Notes: generated by a model from the sequence alone, not told the origin. 64,000 nt of DNA from Terriglobus albidus (GCF_025685425.1 NZ_JAGTAS010000025.1:1-64000), one strand, 5' to 3'. Numbered from the stretch's first letter, positions 1 through 8,630 are shown. Translations and numbers: made by a program.

Positions 1-76
1 TTCCCAGATTCCCACCGCCTCCACCACTACCTGAGACAAAAAAATGGCTCACATTCATAAACCTACCGAGCAAAAA

Positions 77-120
77 GTGTTACCCATCTGCCCGGTCTAA
101 ACTGTTACCTATCTTCCAGG
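77..120. repeat. Pair of 19-bp near-direct repeats, possible IS21-type end remnant
   Basis: Two copies of a 19-base motif (GTGTTACCCATCTGCCCGG at 77-95 and CTGTTACCTATCTTCCAGG at 102-120, 15 of 19 identical) lie 25 bases apart in the same direction. Multiple direct terminal repeats of this size are typical of IS21-family ends. No istA/istB-like gene is in the window, so this would be a remnant or the edge of an element lying to the left. Inference only. Confidence 0.3.
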
Positions 121-135
121 CTGCACACAAGACAG

Positions 136-252
136 TCGCGCTAATGCGCGAACGGGTGGCAGCCGTGGACTTAGTCCACGGTTTACCGCCACTAAAAGGC
201 CCAGGGCTAAAGCCCGTTTAATTTTTACTTCATCCGTGGGCTGAAGCCCACG
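136..252. repeat. Cluster of GGCTAAAGCC-type short palindromes
   Basis: Several perfect hairpins follow each other: CCGTGGAC/GTCCACGG near 162-180, GGGCTAAAGCCC at 204-215 and CGTGGGCTGAAGCCCACG at 234-251. They belong to the same style of palindrome as the clusters near 4.4, 28.9 and 62.4 kb. They sit downstream of the leftward yidC-like gene and might act as a transcript end. No gene is seen in the first 288 bases. Confidence 0.5.
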
Positions 253-288
253 ACTCCCACCCGTTTCGAACCACACTCGAAGGTCCAA

Positions 289-1149
289 TCAACCCACACT
301 GCCCGCCGGTAACCCTCCCATCTCCTTTCCTAAAGGTGAAAGGTTAATCACGGCTTGGGTCGCGATCGAGAAGATACTGCCTGTCAGTGCATACAATGCC
401 AACCCCGAGGCGTAGTGCCAACTAACGTAGCCGAACCCGATCGTCATCAGACAGGCCATGGTCTTTTGTTGTTTTGCATCGACCCCAGGCGACGGCGTAT
501 ACCACTGCATCAGCAGTTGGAAGACAACCATGAGGATCGGCAGAATGTGATACGGATCAGCTGAGGAAAGATCATGCAGCCATAGCCACCCTGCACCGTG
601 CAGTGCGGCTGCCTTCCGTAACATCCCGAAGAAGGCAAATAAAAGCGGCATCTGGAGAAGCAGAGGGATACATCCACCAAAGACATGGATGCCATTGTCT
701 TTCTGTAGCTTTGCGATCTCAGCAGCCATGTCGTTGTGTCGTGGGTCTGTCAGCTTGACTCCCTTATAGCGGGCCTTGATGTTCTCGATCTCCGGCTGTA
801 TACGTCGCATCTTAAAGCCGCTTCGCATGCTGGAGATACGCAATGGCAGGATCAGCAGATTGACTCCACCGGTAAGCAATACGATCGCCCAACCCCATGA
901 GCCATCCCACCCCGCAGCCACATGGGATTGAACGAACGCCAGCACGATAAAAAGCTCCTGCTCAACGAGGTTCATCGACACGGGAGCAGGCGAAGCGACT
1001 TCCTCGGTTCTCTTGTTGTCCGGGGCCTGCTGTCGTTGCGTGATCGGTGCAGGGCGCCGCTGAAAGCTGAAAAACATCGCTGCTATGAAGACCAGGACTA
1101 TGTACAACCGCACGCCATTGTCCTGGCGCGGGTTTTTAAACTCCGCCAT
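289..1149 (-). CDS. Short YidC/Oxa1-family membrane protein insertase (paralogue type)
   Basis: This 286-residue inner-membrane protein belongs to the YidC/Oxa1/Alb3 family, which inserts and folds membrane proteins. One N-terminal transmembrane segment (about residues 14-28) is followed by a short linker, not the large periplasmic P1 domain of ordinary Gram-negative YidC (about 550-600 residues). The core then reads like YidC: a W-G-W-A start of TM2, the cytoplasmic helical hairpin (K-M-R-R-I-Q-P-E), the GGCIPLLLQMPL segment and two further membrane spans. The conserved groove arginine of TM2 (Arg366 in Escherichia coli) aligns with Asn97. Start ATG 1149 is chosen because AGGAGAG lies just upstream; the frame is open to 1185. 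It is probably an accessory paralogue, with the main yidC elsewhere. Confidence 0.85.
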   Translation of the reverse strand: MAEFKNPRQDNGVRLYIVLVFIAAMFFSFQRRPAPITQRQQAPDNKRTEEVASPAPVSMNLVEQELFIVLAFVQSHVAAGWDGSWGWAIVLLTGGVNLLILPLRISSMRSGFKMRRIQPEIENIKARYKGVKLTDPRHNDMAAEIAKLQKDNGIHVFGGCIPLLLQMPLLFAFFGMLRKAAALHGAGWLWLHDLSSADPYHILPILMVVFQLLMQWYTPSPGVDAKQQKTMACLMTIGFGYVSWHYASGLALYALTGSIFSIATQAVINLSPLGKEMGGLPAGSVG

Positions 1150-1331
1150 AAATCTCTCCTCTCGCGGACACACGGCGGTCGGCACATGCCACGGCCGTGT
1201 GCGCGTTGATGCTCTGTGGGTACTCGCGTCCGCATGTCAGCCGAAGGCGGAAAGCACGCGGATATGCCTTCGCAGACAGCACGGCACTGGACTGGTCATC
1301 TACACCAGAACGGTCATGACTGCTGTAGCAC

Positions 1332-1446
1332 TAGCGCATTTTCCCTGTTGCTGGGTATCCCGGAAGGGCGTGCAGCGGCGTTTTCATTGCGGAAAACGCC
1401 CATAGATGCGGAAGCCCTACACGACACCTACAGGGAAAAAGCACTA
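1332..1446. repeat. MITE-like palindromic element, copy 1
   Basis: A ~115 bp non-coding element with imperfect terminal inverted repeats (consensus TAGAGCATTTTCCCTGT), a GTATCCCGGAAG block and an internal hairpin with arms GGCGTTTTC and GAAAACGCC. It recurs throughout the window. Its right end overlaps the stop codon of the leftward ORF ending at 1444. Confidence 0.85.
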
Positions 1447-1776
1447 ACGAGAAAGCGATGGAGGAGGAAGCTGGAAACGGAAGGGAAGAACCAGGGTGGT
1501 TGTGGGCAGGCAGACGGCGACCGGCTGTCTCACCACTCGTCGATAGAGACCAGGTGCAACCAGCACGCCAAGCCGATTACTAAGGCTTGTGGCAATTGCT
1601 TCATGAATCGACGAGGAGGAGCTAACGATGAAAAGGACGAGGCTTGAGAAGATCAGGAAACCGGCAATTGCCACCAGTCCGCTGACTGCGGACTCTGAGA
1701 ATCGGCCCGTCAAGTAACCGACAAACAGCGATAAGCTCAATGCAACATGCAACCGGCGATATCGATGCGCATCCAT
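1444..1776 (-). CDS. Small hypothetical membrane protein
   Basis: A 110-residue ORF with two clear hydrophobic stretches: about residues 8-24 and 32-52, the second rich in Leu, Ile and Phe and ending in a run of serines. A GGAG sequence lies about ten bases upstream of the ATG at 1776. No family is recognised. Its TAG stop is the terminal TAG of the MITE-like element at 1332-1446, so the protein may have been shortened or extended by that insertion. The serine/proline-rich tail could be non-native. It could also be a chance ORF. Confidence 0.4.
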   Translation of the reverse strand: MDAHRYRRLHVALSLSLFVGYLTGRFSESAVSGLVAIAGFLIFSSLVLFIVSSSSSIHEAIATSLSNRLGVLVAPGLYRRVVRQPVAVCLPTTTLVLPFRFQLPPPSLSR

Positions 1777-1927
1777 GGCTCAGCTTCTCCGAGGCAGTTT
1801 GAAGGTACCATGTCATGCAATGACCTGCAACGGTCTTACTGCCATTGGCAGCCCGCGAAGCCAGCAGGAAACGGTCGCACTTAAGCGCGATACCCACGCT
1901 CTACCCCAGCGAACACGTTCGCCGGGA

Positions 1928-1962
1928 CCCCACCCTTCGCGATAAAGCCGCGAAGAATGGGG
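1928..1962. repeat. Hairpin, CCCCACCCTTCGCG / CGCGAAGAATGGGG
   Basis: Two 14-base arms with one mismatch around a 7-base loop lie between the methyltransferase stop and the small membrane ORF. It may serve as a terminator-like structure or be a repetitive extragenic palindrome; no T-tract follows. Confidence 0.5.
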
Positions 1963-2007
1963 CAACGGGAGTATAGCCTCACCAACTTTGATGCCAGATG
2001 CCAGAAT

Positions 2008-3021
2008 CTAAGGCTTCGTCGCCAGTATCAGCGGCGACGGCCCAGGAGCATCGAGCGTACGAGCATCGACGAAGCCTGCTGCGTTCAGCCACTTGCTGAT
2101 TTCTTCGAATGAGAAAGCATCGCCGTCCTCAGTGTTGACCAGCATGTTGACGGCGAAGATCAGCGATCCCGGAGGTCCGGTGCGATCGGCGTTGACCAGG
2201 AACTCAGCGATGACGATGGTGCCGCCCGGTTTCAGCGCATCGAAGGTCTTCTTCAGCAGTGTCTGGCTGTGAGCCGCGCCTTCGCTGTGCAGGATGTGGC
2301 CCAGGGTGGCGACGTCGTAGCCGCTGCCGAAGGGTGTTGTGTTCAGGTCACCGGCAATGAAGTTGTAGCGTGCGGTGAGTCCGAAGCGCTCTACCATGGC
2401 GCGTGTCGCGGGTAACACGCCCTCCCAATCGAAGGCTGTTGCTTCCACGTTTGGCCCGCTCTGCATCAGGCCGATACTCCACACGCCGGAGCCGGCGGCC
2501 AGATCGAGTATGCGTACCGTGCCCTCGCGCTTGCCCAGGGCGAGATGCGCAGCCAGCACCTGGGTCGCCGCATAGCTCATTGGGAAGATGTCATGCACGA
2601 AGGCCTGGAAGAAGGCGGCGCCATCACCCTCTACGTTCACGGAGCGCGCCGGCTTACCGGTCGCGACCACTTCATTCAGCCCCAGCCACTTCGGGAGAAG
2701 CTGCCGGCTGATGTGTTTGAACATCCCGCCCTGGAAGCTCGGCTTTGTGCTCACAAGAAAGGCCTCGCTCTCCGGAGTGAGCCTGTACTTGTCGCCGCTG
2801 CGCTCCAGAAGGCCCAGGCCGACGAGCAAATTCATGATGCTGCGCAGACCGCGCTCGGAGGCTCCGGTGGCGGCCGCCGTTTCGGTGAGGGTTTTGGGTT
2901 CGCCATCGAGGACATCGAAGACATGATGATGGATGGCGGCTTCGATTGCGAGCGTGGGGGCGTAGCCCCAACCAAACTGCATGATGCGTTCGGGGGTAAC
3001 GGGTGCAGGTGTCGTACTCAT
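2008..3021 (-). CDS. SAM-dependent O-methyltransferase family protein
   Basis: This 337-residue protein has the two-domain layout of plant/bacterial-type O-methyltransferases. Residues about 10-90 form a winged-helix dimerisation domain (T-L-T-E-T-A-A-A-T-G-A-S helix-turn-helix-like part, then L-L-V-G-L-G-L-L-E-R). The C-terminal Rossmann domain carries the SAM-binding motif I ILDLAAGSGVW at 171-181, the acidic AFDWE after strand 2, and the A-L-K-P-G-G-T post-motif. Substrate unknown; hydroxylated small molecules are usual. AAAGGAGAT precedes the ATG. It is divergent from the alcohol dehydrogenase at 3246 across a 224-bp spacer with a strong palindrome, which suggests shared control. Confidence 0.88.
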   Translation of the reverse strand: MSTTPAPVTPERIMQFGWGYAPTLAIEAAIHHHVFDVLDGEPKTLTETAAATGASERGLRSIMNLLVGLGLLERSGDKYRLTPESEAFLVSTKPSFQGGMFKHISRQLLPKWLGLNEVVATGKPARSVNVEGDGAAFFQAFVHDIFPMSYAATQVLAAHLALGKREGTVRILDLAAGSGVWSIGLMQSGPNVEATAFDWEGVLPATRAMVERFGLTARYNFIAGDLNTTPFGSGYDVATLGHILHSEGAAHSQTLLKKTFDALKPGGTIVIAEFLVNADRTGPPGSLIFAVNMLVNTEDGDAFSFEEISKWLNAAGFVDARTLDAPGPSPLILATKP

Positions 3022-3153
3022 GGTCGATCATCTCCTTTAATAACGCGGTGGCTGCATCCCATGGAGCAAAGCGCAGAGGGATGGATGGGAGCACAAAAAC
3101 AAGGAGCCGCCATTCTGTCACAAAGCATGCAGGGCGAACAAAGGTGTCTTCGT

Positions 3154-3172
3154 GAACCTTCGGTGAAGGTTC
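3154..3172. promoter_or_regulatory. Perfect palindrome in a divergent promoter region (candidate operator)
   Basis: GAACCTTC (3154-3161) and GAAGGTTC (3165-3172) form an 8-3-8 inverted repeat between the divergent methyltransferase and alcohol dehydrogenase genes. A TTGACG box follows at 3189-3194 on the plus strand. The 19-bp size would suit a MerR-type regulator, but no regulator gene is adjacent, so the binding protein is unknown. Confidence 0.45.
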
Positions 3173-3245
3173 CTGGGAATGAGGCAAAGTTGACGCCACT
3201 TTCGTCTGCCCGGCATCAAACCTGTGAAATACAAGGAGAGGGGCC

Positions 3246-4265
3246 GTGGCCAAAACAATGAAGGTTGCGCAAATCAGTAAGCCGGGCGGAGATTTTGAAC
3301 TGGTAGAGCGTGAGATTCCTCAACCAGGCGCAGGGCAGGTCCGGGTGAAGGTCGAGGCCTGCGGCATTTGCCACAGCGACGTACTGGTGAAAGACGGCGC
3401 CTGGCCTGGGCTGCAGTATCCCCGGGTGCCGGGACACGAGATCGCGGGCCGTATTGATGCTGTCGGTGATCGGGTGACGACCTGGAAGGTCGGAGACCGC
3501 GTCGGTGTTGGCTGGCATGGTGGACACGACTTTGTCTGCGACCAATGCCGCCGGGGCGACTTCGCCATGTGTAACAACCGCAAAATTACGGGTATCGACT
3601 TCGATGGCGGCTATGGCGAATATATGATCGCACCGGCGGAGTCGCTCGCGGCCATTCCCGATGGATTACCGGCGGAGGAGGCCGGTCCGTTTATGTGCGC
3701 GGGAGTCACGGTCTTCAATGCCCTACGCAATGCGGGTGCCCGCGCCGGTGATGTTGTCGCCGTGCAAGGCATTGGCGGGCTTGGGCATCTGGGTGTGCAG
3801 TACGCGCGCAGGATGGGCTTCGAGACCGTTGCGCTGGGCCGGGGCAAAGACAAGGAAGCACTGGCGAAGAAGCTTGGTGCGCACCACTATATCGACTCGG
3901 ATGTTTCCGATACAGTTGCGGAGTTACAGAAGCTCGGTGGCGCGCGCATTATTCTGGCAACCGCTCCCAGCGCAAAAGCGATCTCCTCGGTAGTGGAAGG
4001 GTTGGGGATCAATGGGAATCTGCTCGTCCCGGCTGCGCCGAATGATCCATTGAGCACGAGCGTGTTTCCGTTGATTATGGGCCGGCGCCAGGTGTCCGGG
4101 TGGTACTCCGGCACAGGGCGCGATTCGCAGGACACGTTGAAGTTCAGCGCCCTGAGTGATGTTCATCCGATGATTGAGAAGTATCCTCTGAGCGAGGTTG
4201 CGGCAGCGTATGAGCAGATGCACAGCGGCAAAGCGCGGTTTCGTGCTGTGCTGACGATGAGTTGA
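3246..4265 (+). CDS. Zinc-dependent alcohol dehydrogenase (MDR family)
   Basis: A 339-residue medium-chain dehydrogenase/reductase, expected to oxidise alcohols or reduce aldehydes with NAD(P). The GroES-like half holds the catalytic zinc ligands Cys42 (GICHSD), His64-Glu65 (GHE) and Cys151. The structural-zinc lobe has Cys98, Cys101 and Cys109, but the first of the usual four cysteines is replaced by Asp95, a variant found in part of this family. The nucleotide fold is marked by GIGGLG at 175-180. Start: GTG at 3246 is placed 4-5 bases after AAGGAGAG; an ATG four codons further in is the alternative. Divergent from the methyltransferase gene. Confidence 0.92.
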   Translation: MAKTMKVAQISKPGGDFELVEREIPQPGAGQVRVKVEACGICHSDVLVKDGAWPGLQYPRVPGHEIAGRIDAVGDRVTTWKVGDRVGVGWHGGHDFVCDQCRRGDFAMCNNRKITGIDFDGGYGEYMIAPAESLAAIPDGLPAEEAGPFMCAGVTVFNALRNAGARAGDVVAVQGIGGLGHLGVQYARRMGFETVALGRGKDKEALAKKLGAHHYIDSDVSDTVAELQKLGGARIILATAPSAKAISSVVEGLGINGNLLVPAAPNDPLSTSVFPLIMGRRQVSGWYSGTGRDSQDTLKFSALSDVHPMIEKYPLSEVAAAYEQMHSGKARFRAVLTMS

Positions 4266-4346
4266 TGGGTGGACTGGAAGGCCTATCCATTGTTGTATTG
4301 GGTGGGAGCAGCGGGCTGAAACTTGCTGCTTCCACGATTTAAGCGA

Positions 4347-4607
4347 TGACCTCAGCGGCTAAAGCCGCGTGTCTTTCTGCACTGCCACGGCATGGCTAAA
4401 GCCATGCTCTTAAGCAAGGCATTCGCGCTTCGCGCGAACGGAAAACCGTTTGTATAGCATCTATTCGCGAACCGGCTTTCTATGGGACATACACCTCAGT
4501 CGTGAAGGAAAGCAGGGCTGGATCAAGCATTTGTTTTGCTTAAGGGCACGGCTTTTAGCCGTGCCGTAACAAGCCCGAAGAAACGCGGCTTTAGCCGCTG
4601 AGGTCAA
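4347..4607. repeat. Inverted pair of GGCTAAAGCC / CTTAAGCAAGGCATTCGCG palindrome repeats
   Basis: This 428-base gap (4266-4694) holds one forward unit (4347-4440: CTCAGCGGCTAAAGCCGC, then GGCATGGCTAAAGCCATGC, CTTAAGCAAGGCATTCGCG) and one reverse unit (4531-4607: GCTTAAGGGCACGGC, then GCGGCTTTAGCCGCTGAGG). Each unit contains two hairpins. The same paired arrangement recurs at 28817-28986 and 62376-62549. No gene is seen here; the 62-codon leftward ORF at 4461-4649 lies within the repeats. Confidence 0.75.
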
Positions 4608-4694
4608 ATCCATCTCGGAGCGTGGAGTTTCTGGAAGATTGAAAAACAAAAGGCGCCGAAACTCACCCAGCTCCTAACCCTTTCCAAAAATTTC

Positions 4695-5540
4695 TCAACA
4701 AAATCGCTGCCAGAAATCGAGCACCGCGGCGACGATCGCCTCCGGTGCGTCCTCCTGGACCAAATGTTTTGCATTCGGGATGACGGTAAACGAAGCCTCA
4801 GGAATTCGTCGCGCGAGCTCCTTTCCGTCGTTTAATGGAATGAACTCGTCCTGCTCTCCCCAGAGGATGGCGACAGGACAGCGGATCTCACCATAGCGGT
4901 GTTCCACCTCCTGGCTGTAGGTGTCGTCCATCTGAGCGATCTGTCGCCAGAATGCTTGCTTCCCTTCGTCGCCAAGCCATGGATTCAGATACAGCCGCAT
5001 TTCGGCTTCGCTCAACTGCCGCTTGATTGCTGCACCGATATACGCCCGCAGAATGGCTTCGTGAATATAGGCAGGCAAGCCGGTGAATATTTGCTGATGT
5101 GCTTTGGCTGCCTGCACCAGCGCCGATCCCTGTGGGCTGATGGCTACCGGATCGACGAGCATCAGACTGCTGTATTCCACGCCGTTCAAGAGATGTGCCC
5201 GTAACGCGGCCGAGCCGCCGAAGTCGTGAGCTACAACAGCGGGTCTTTGAATGCCCCAGTGATGGATCAAAGCGGTAAGCAATTGGTTCTGCGTGCTATG
5301 CAGAATGTCCATGTCCGGCTTTGCCGAGTCGCCGAAGCCGAGCATGTCGTAGTAGTAAATCTTTCTATATCGCGCCAGCCATGGCACGATCCGGCGCCAT
5401 TCCACGGATGAAAATGGAGATCCGTGGATTACGACTGCCGGAGGGCCGTCACCGAGTGCTCCCCAGGCTACTTGATGGCTTTCGTATTCGAATCGCTCCG
5501 GTAATTGCCAGTCCAAACTCACCTCATATCGCACGCACAT
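4695..5540 (-). CDS. Alpha/beta hydrolase, haloalkane dehalogenase-like
   Basis: A 281-residue alpha/beta-hydrolase. The oxyanion region is VIHGSPFSS (about 37-45). The nucleophile elbow is AHDFGGS with Asp106 where esterases carry serine; this HDxGG form is typical of haloalkane and fluoroacetate dehalogenases and epoxide hydrolases. The acid is in GEQDEFIP and the histidine in AKHLVQED near the C-terminus. So the reaction is probably hydrolysis of a carbon-halogen bond or an epoxide; substrate not predictable. The frame is open to 5657, but similarity begins near the ATG at 5540; no good ribosome site is seen at either start. Confidence 0.82.
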   Translation of the reverse strand: MCVRYEVSLDWQLPERFEYESHQVAWGALGDGPPAVVIHGSPFSSVEWRRIVPWLARYRKIYYYDMLGFGDSAKPDMDILHSTQNQLLTALIHHWGIQRPAVVAHDFGGSAALRAHLLNGVEYSSLMLVDPVAISPQGSALVQAAKAHQQIFTGLPAYIHEAILRAYIGAAIKRQLSEAEMRLYLNPWLGDEGKQAFWRQIAQMDDTYSQEVEHRYGEIRCPVAILWGEQDEFIPLNDGKELARRIPEASFTVIPNAKHLVQEDAPEAIVAAVLDFWQRFC

Positions 5541-5673
5541 GTGTGATTGATGACGGGCGATAACGGATGCCTGGTCCGAAGACGATCTCTTCGATACTGG
5601 TGTGCGTGAGCGATCGCGGCGACGTTCGCTGGGAGCAGCGGTGTCCCCAACCAGCATCGCCGGATGAGGTGTT

Positions 5674-5695
5674 CAGCGGGCTTTTAAGCCCGCTG
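5674..5695. repeat. Perfect hairpin CAGCGGGCTT / AAGCCCGCTG
   Basis: A 10-bp perfect stem with a two-base centre, lying between the hydrolase start and the end of the oxidoreductase large-subunit gene. It is a short extragenic palindrome that could end transcripts of the leftward oxidoreductase operon. Confidence 0.45.
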
Positions 5696-5757
5696 CTCCC
5701 ACCCAAGTGCGCTCACGAATCGACCGCCCACAATACTCCCGACTAATCGCGGAAGCA

Positions 5758-8100
5758 CTATGAAGCAGTTCTTACAGTCTTCAACAGCCCACTCACATAA
5801 GCCGGAGTCAGCGGGATACGACGGGGATGAATCCCCGTAGCGTCATGAAAGGCGGCCGCAATTGCCGCAGGGCACACTGCATTCGCCGGCTCGGAGCCTC
5901 CGGCGTAGCCCTTGTCGTCGCGGGAGATCTGCACCGTTTTGATCTCCGGCATCTCTGCCATGGTCAGAATCTTGTAGCCGCTCCAGTTGGTGCTGGTGAT
6001 CTTGCCGGTGTCGAAGGTGACCTCTTCTTTCAAAGCTTCGCTGATGCCCATGACAACGCCGCTGAGCATACAGCGCTCAAGCTGGCGAGGATTGATGATC
6101 TTGCCCACGTCTGCCCCGATGGTGAACTGTGTCACCTGGATCATCCCCGTGGAAGGCGTAACGACAATCTCAGCAATGCCAACCCAGCACCCGTTCTGAC
6201 GGATCATCAGGCACATTCCGCGTCCATGCAGTTGCTTCCCATCTTCGCTGCGGGCCATGGGATTCGGAGATGGCCGCGGCTGCCACTCTGCCGCCTTGGC
6301 TGTCGCCTGCACCAGTTCGATCACCCGCTGATCTGAGGTGTGCGCCAGGCGAAACGCGATGGGATCCATACCTGCTGCGGCGGCCGCTTCATTAAGAAGC
6401 GATTCGAGAGGGAAGTTCTGCTGCCGCTGACCGGGCGTGCGCATAATGAGTCCGCGCATACCGACTCCACTTGGAGCATCGCTACCAAGGTTAGGTCTAC
6501 CGTAGGCCTCTTCCCGGCGATGTGGAATGCGGTCATAGGGCCACTCCGTCGCAATCCAATAACCCGGCTTCGGCTCGCTGGTGGGCATGCCGGCGAGGAT
6601 CGCTCCAACAATGCGGGCATCGTTCGATTGGCATGAGTAAAACGAGCTCTTGATGGCAGTGATCCGGTTGTTCGCATCGAGGCCACAAGCGATCTCTTCT
6701 ACCCAGCCGGGAGAACTGGCGGACCATGCGAAGTCATCCTGCAACATCCACTGCACGCGTACCGGCCGATGCAGCATTTGAGAAAGGATCGCGGCATCAC
6801 CCTCGGCTCCGTCTCCTCCAAAGGTCGTCCGGCCGAACTGCCCGGCATGATCGAGCCAACGCATCACGACCTTATCGAACGAGATGGAAAGCGTATTGGC
6901 GATCTGTGCTCGCAGGCCCTGCAGATTGGCCGAGTGAGACCAGACCGTTGCAGAGCCATCTGCGCGAACGTCGGCCAGCGCCACAAACGGGCTGATAGGA
7001 GCGTGCTTGATAAAGGGCTGCTCGTAAATAGCGGAGACCTGTTTTACAGATGTGCTGAGCGCAGCGGCAGTCTCCTCGATACTTCCCTTCCCTTCCGAGG
7101 GTGCCTTCCACGGATAGCTGCGCAGGAACCCCGTCAGCTTGTCACTGCCCGGAAGTCCCGCCCATTCTGTCCACTTCGTCGTGGAGGCAACGGCGCGTGA
7201 GGCACTGATGGCCTCCCACTCGTTGGGTGAGACCACAGCAACCAGGTTCTTCTTCACCACAACCTGTGCATTGGGGAACTTCGTCTTGTCGAGCGTACCT
7301 GCCGCGATCAGCGTCGAGCCCAACGTGGGAGGACGCACCACGCGGGCATGCAGCATATTCGGCAGTGCGACATCGCACATCCACTGCGTGCGGCCCATTA
7401 CCTTGTCGGGGATGCCGGGCATCGGGTAGGAGGTGCCCACGACCTTATACCCACTCATCGGCCGCATCGGGGGATTGCCCAGCACGACCAGACCGTCGAG
7501 CCCGGAGAGGCCATTCCACGACTTCGGATCGACGCGAGCGGCTTCACCCGAAACAGGGATGGTGAGATCGAGCTGCTGGTTGCGGACAAGCTCTGCGTAG
7601 CTGATCTTTCGTCCATCGCCCGAGACGACACCGTCGCTGACCGTGAGCTGATCCACTGGAAGATGCAACTTCTCCGATGCCAGGCGCAGCAGCGCCTGAT
7701 AGGTGTAAGCAGCCACCTTGCGGAGATTCTCAGCGCCGGTGAGAAAGCCGGCCGAGAAGCCACCGTCAGGGGTGCGGTCGGTATCACCCATGATGAGGGA
7801 GATCGTCTCGGGCCGGACGCCGAGCTCGTCGGCGACGATCTGCGGGTAGAAACCACTCATGCCGGTACCGATCTCAGCGCGGCCAGTGCGGACGAGAATG
7901 CTGCCGTCATCATGCAGCTCAAGCCAGGAAGCAATCGGCATCCGTCGCTGCGGTACAGCTTGCGATGCCTGTGACGTAAGCCGCGGCGTTGCCAGCGACA
8001 CCATCAGCACACCGCCGGTCTTGAGAAAACCGCGGCGAGTCAGCTGAGGCAGAAACTCTTGCGAAGGAACGGTGCTCGACACCGGAAGCATGATCTTCAT
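5758..8100 (-). CDS. Molybdopterin-dependent oxidoreductase large subunit, Tat-exported (IorB/aldehyde-dehydrogenase type)
   Basis: A 780-residue large subunit of the xanthine dehydrogenase family, nearest to the isoquinoline 1-oxidoreductase beta-subunit / membrane aldehyde dehydrogenase type. The molybdenum cofactor centre hydroxylates aldehydes or N-heterocycles; the substrate is not known. A twin-arginine signal (T-R-R-G-F-L-K at 21-27 plus hydrophobic stretch) indicates folded export. The molybdopterin domains include DHAGQFGRTTFGG and, near the C-terminus, GGSEPANAV, where the catalytic glutamate lies. Start ATG 8100 overlaps the small-subunit stop as ATGA and has GGAG upstream, although the frame is open to 8175. 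Cotranscribed with the 2Fe-2S subunit; no cytochrome or CoxG-type maturation gene is adjacent. Confidence 0.92.
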   Translation of the reverse strand: MKIMLPVSSTVPSQEFLPQLTRRGFLKTGGVLMVSLATPRLTSQASQAVPQRRMPIASWLELHDDGSILVRTGRAEIGTGMSGFYPQIVADELGVRPETISLIMGDTDRTPDGGFSAGFLTGAENLRKVAAYTYQALLRLASEKLHLPVDQLTVSDGVVSGDGRKISYAELVRNQQLDLTIPVSGEAARVDPKSWNGLSGLDGLVVLGNPPMRPMSGYKVVGTSYPMPGIPDKVMGRTQWMCDVALPNMLHARVVRPPTLGSTLIAAGTLDKTKFPNAQVVVKKNLVAVVSPNEWEAISASRAVASTTKWTEWAGLPGSDKLTGFLRSYPWKAPSEGKGSIEETAAALSTSVKQVSAIYEQPFIKHAPISPFVALADVRADGSATVWSHSANLQGLRAQIANTLSISFDKVVMRWLDHAGQFGRTTFGGDGAEGDAAILSQMLHRPVRVQWMLQDDFAWSASSPGWVEEIACGLDANNRITAIKSSFYSCQSNDARIVGAILAGMPTSEPKPGYWIATEWPYDRIPHRREEAYGRPNLGSDAPSGVGMRGLIMRTPGQRQQNFPLESLLNEAAAAAGMDPIAFRLAHTSDQRVIELVQATAKAAEWQPRPSPNPMARSEDGKQLHGRGMCLMIRQNGCWVGIAEIVVTPSTGMIQVTQFTIGADVGKIINPRQLERCMLSGVVMGISEALKEEVTFDTGKITSTNWSGYKILTMAEMPEIKTVQISRDDKGYAGGSEPANAVCPAAIAAAFHDATGIHPRRIPLTPAYVSGLLKTVRTAS

Positions 8101-8630
8101 GACGATCTCCCATCCGATGTCATCACCGTCGACGCTCGCTGCACCGCACGGATGATCGCGGCATAGGTTCCGCAACGGCAGAGATGCGGCGATGGAGGCT
8201 TATTCGTATACGCATCTTTGATCTGCGCAACGCTGGGCGTTGGGTTCGCGGCAAGCAGCTCGACGGCGGCAATCATCATGCCGCTCTGGCAATAGCCGCA
8301 CTGCGGAACCTGTTCGTCGATCCATGCTTGCTGCACCGGATGCAGCGTCCCCGCACCCACGGCGGCACCTTTGCTCTGCGCCCAAAGCGCGGGAAGCCCT
8401 TCGATGGTGACGATTTTCTTTCCGCTCATAGCTGAGACAGGCGTGATGCAGGAGCGGACTTCCGCTCCATCGACCAGGACAGCGCAAGCGCCGCACTGCG
8501 CCATGCCGCAGCCATAACGCGGCCCGGTACAGTGGAGCTCATTGCGCAGCACGTAGAGCAAGGGGGTCTCAGCCGTTGCGTGGACGGAACGCTCCTGCCC
8601 GTTGACGTTGAGGATGAGCTGATCTGCCAT
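8097..8630 (-). CDS. (2Fe-2S)-binding subunit of the molybdenum hydroxylase (IorA type)
   Basis: A 177-residue iron-sulfur subunit that passes electrons from the molybdenum centre. The plant-ferredoxin-like cluster uses Cys41, Cys46, Cys49 and Cys61; the second, helical cluster uses Cys111, Cys114, Cys151 and Cys153 (QCGYC, then LCRCGTY). All eight ligands are present. Length fits the family (about 150-180). AAGGAG lies just before the ATG. It has no signal peptide of its own; the subunit is expected to ride with the Tat-signal-bearing large subunit encoded by the overlapping downstream gene. Confidence 0.94.
   Translation of the reverse strand: MADQLILNVNGQERSVHATAETPLLYVLRNELHCTGPRYGCGMAQCGACAVLVDGAEVRSCITPVSAMSGKKIVTIEGLPALWAQSKGAAVGAGTLHPVQQAWIDEQVPQCGYCQSGMMIAAVELLAANPTPSVAQIKDAYTNKPPSPHLCRCGTYAAIIRAVQRASTVMTSDGRSS

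Noticed and set aside
3246-4265. Loss of one structural-zinc cysteine as a sign of a broken alcohol dehydrogenase
   Set aside because: The other three cysteines, catalytic ligands and NAD motif are intact, and an Asp at this position occurs in part of the family.
4461-4649. 62-codon leftward ORF in the 4.3-4.7 kb gap
   Set aside because: Lies entirely over the GGCTAAAGCC-type repeats; no ribosome site.
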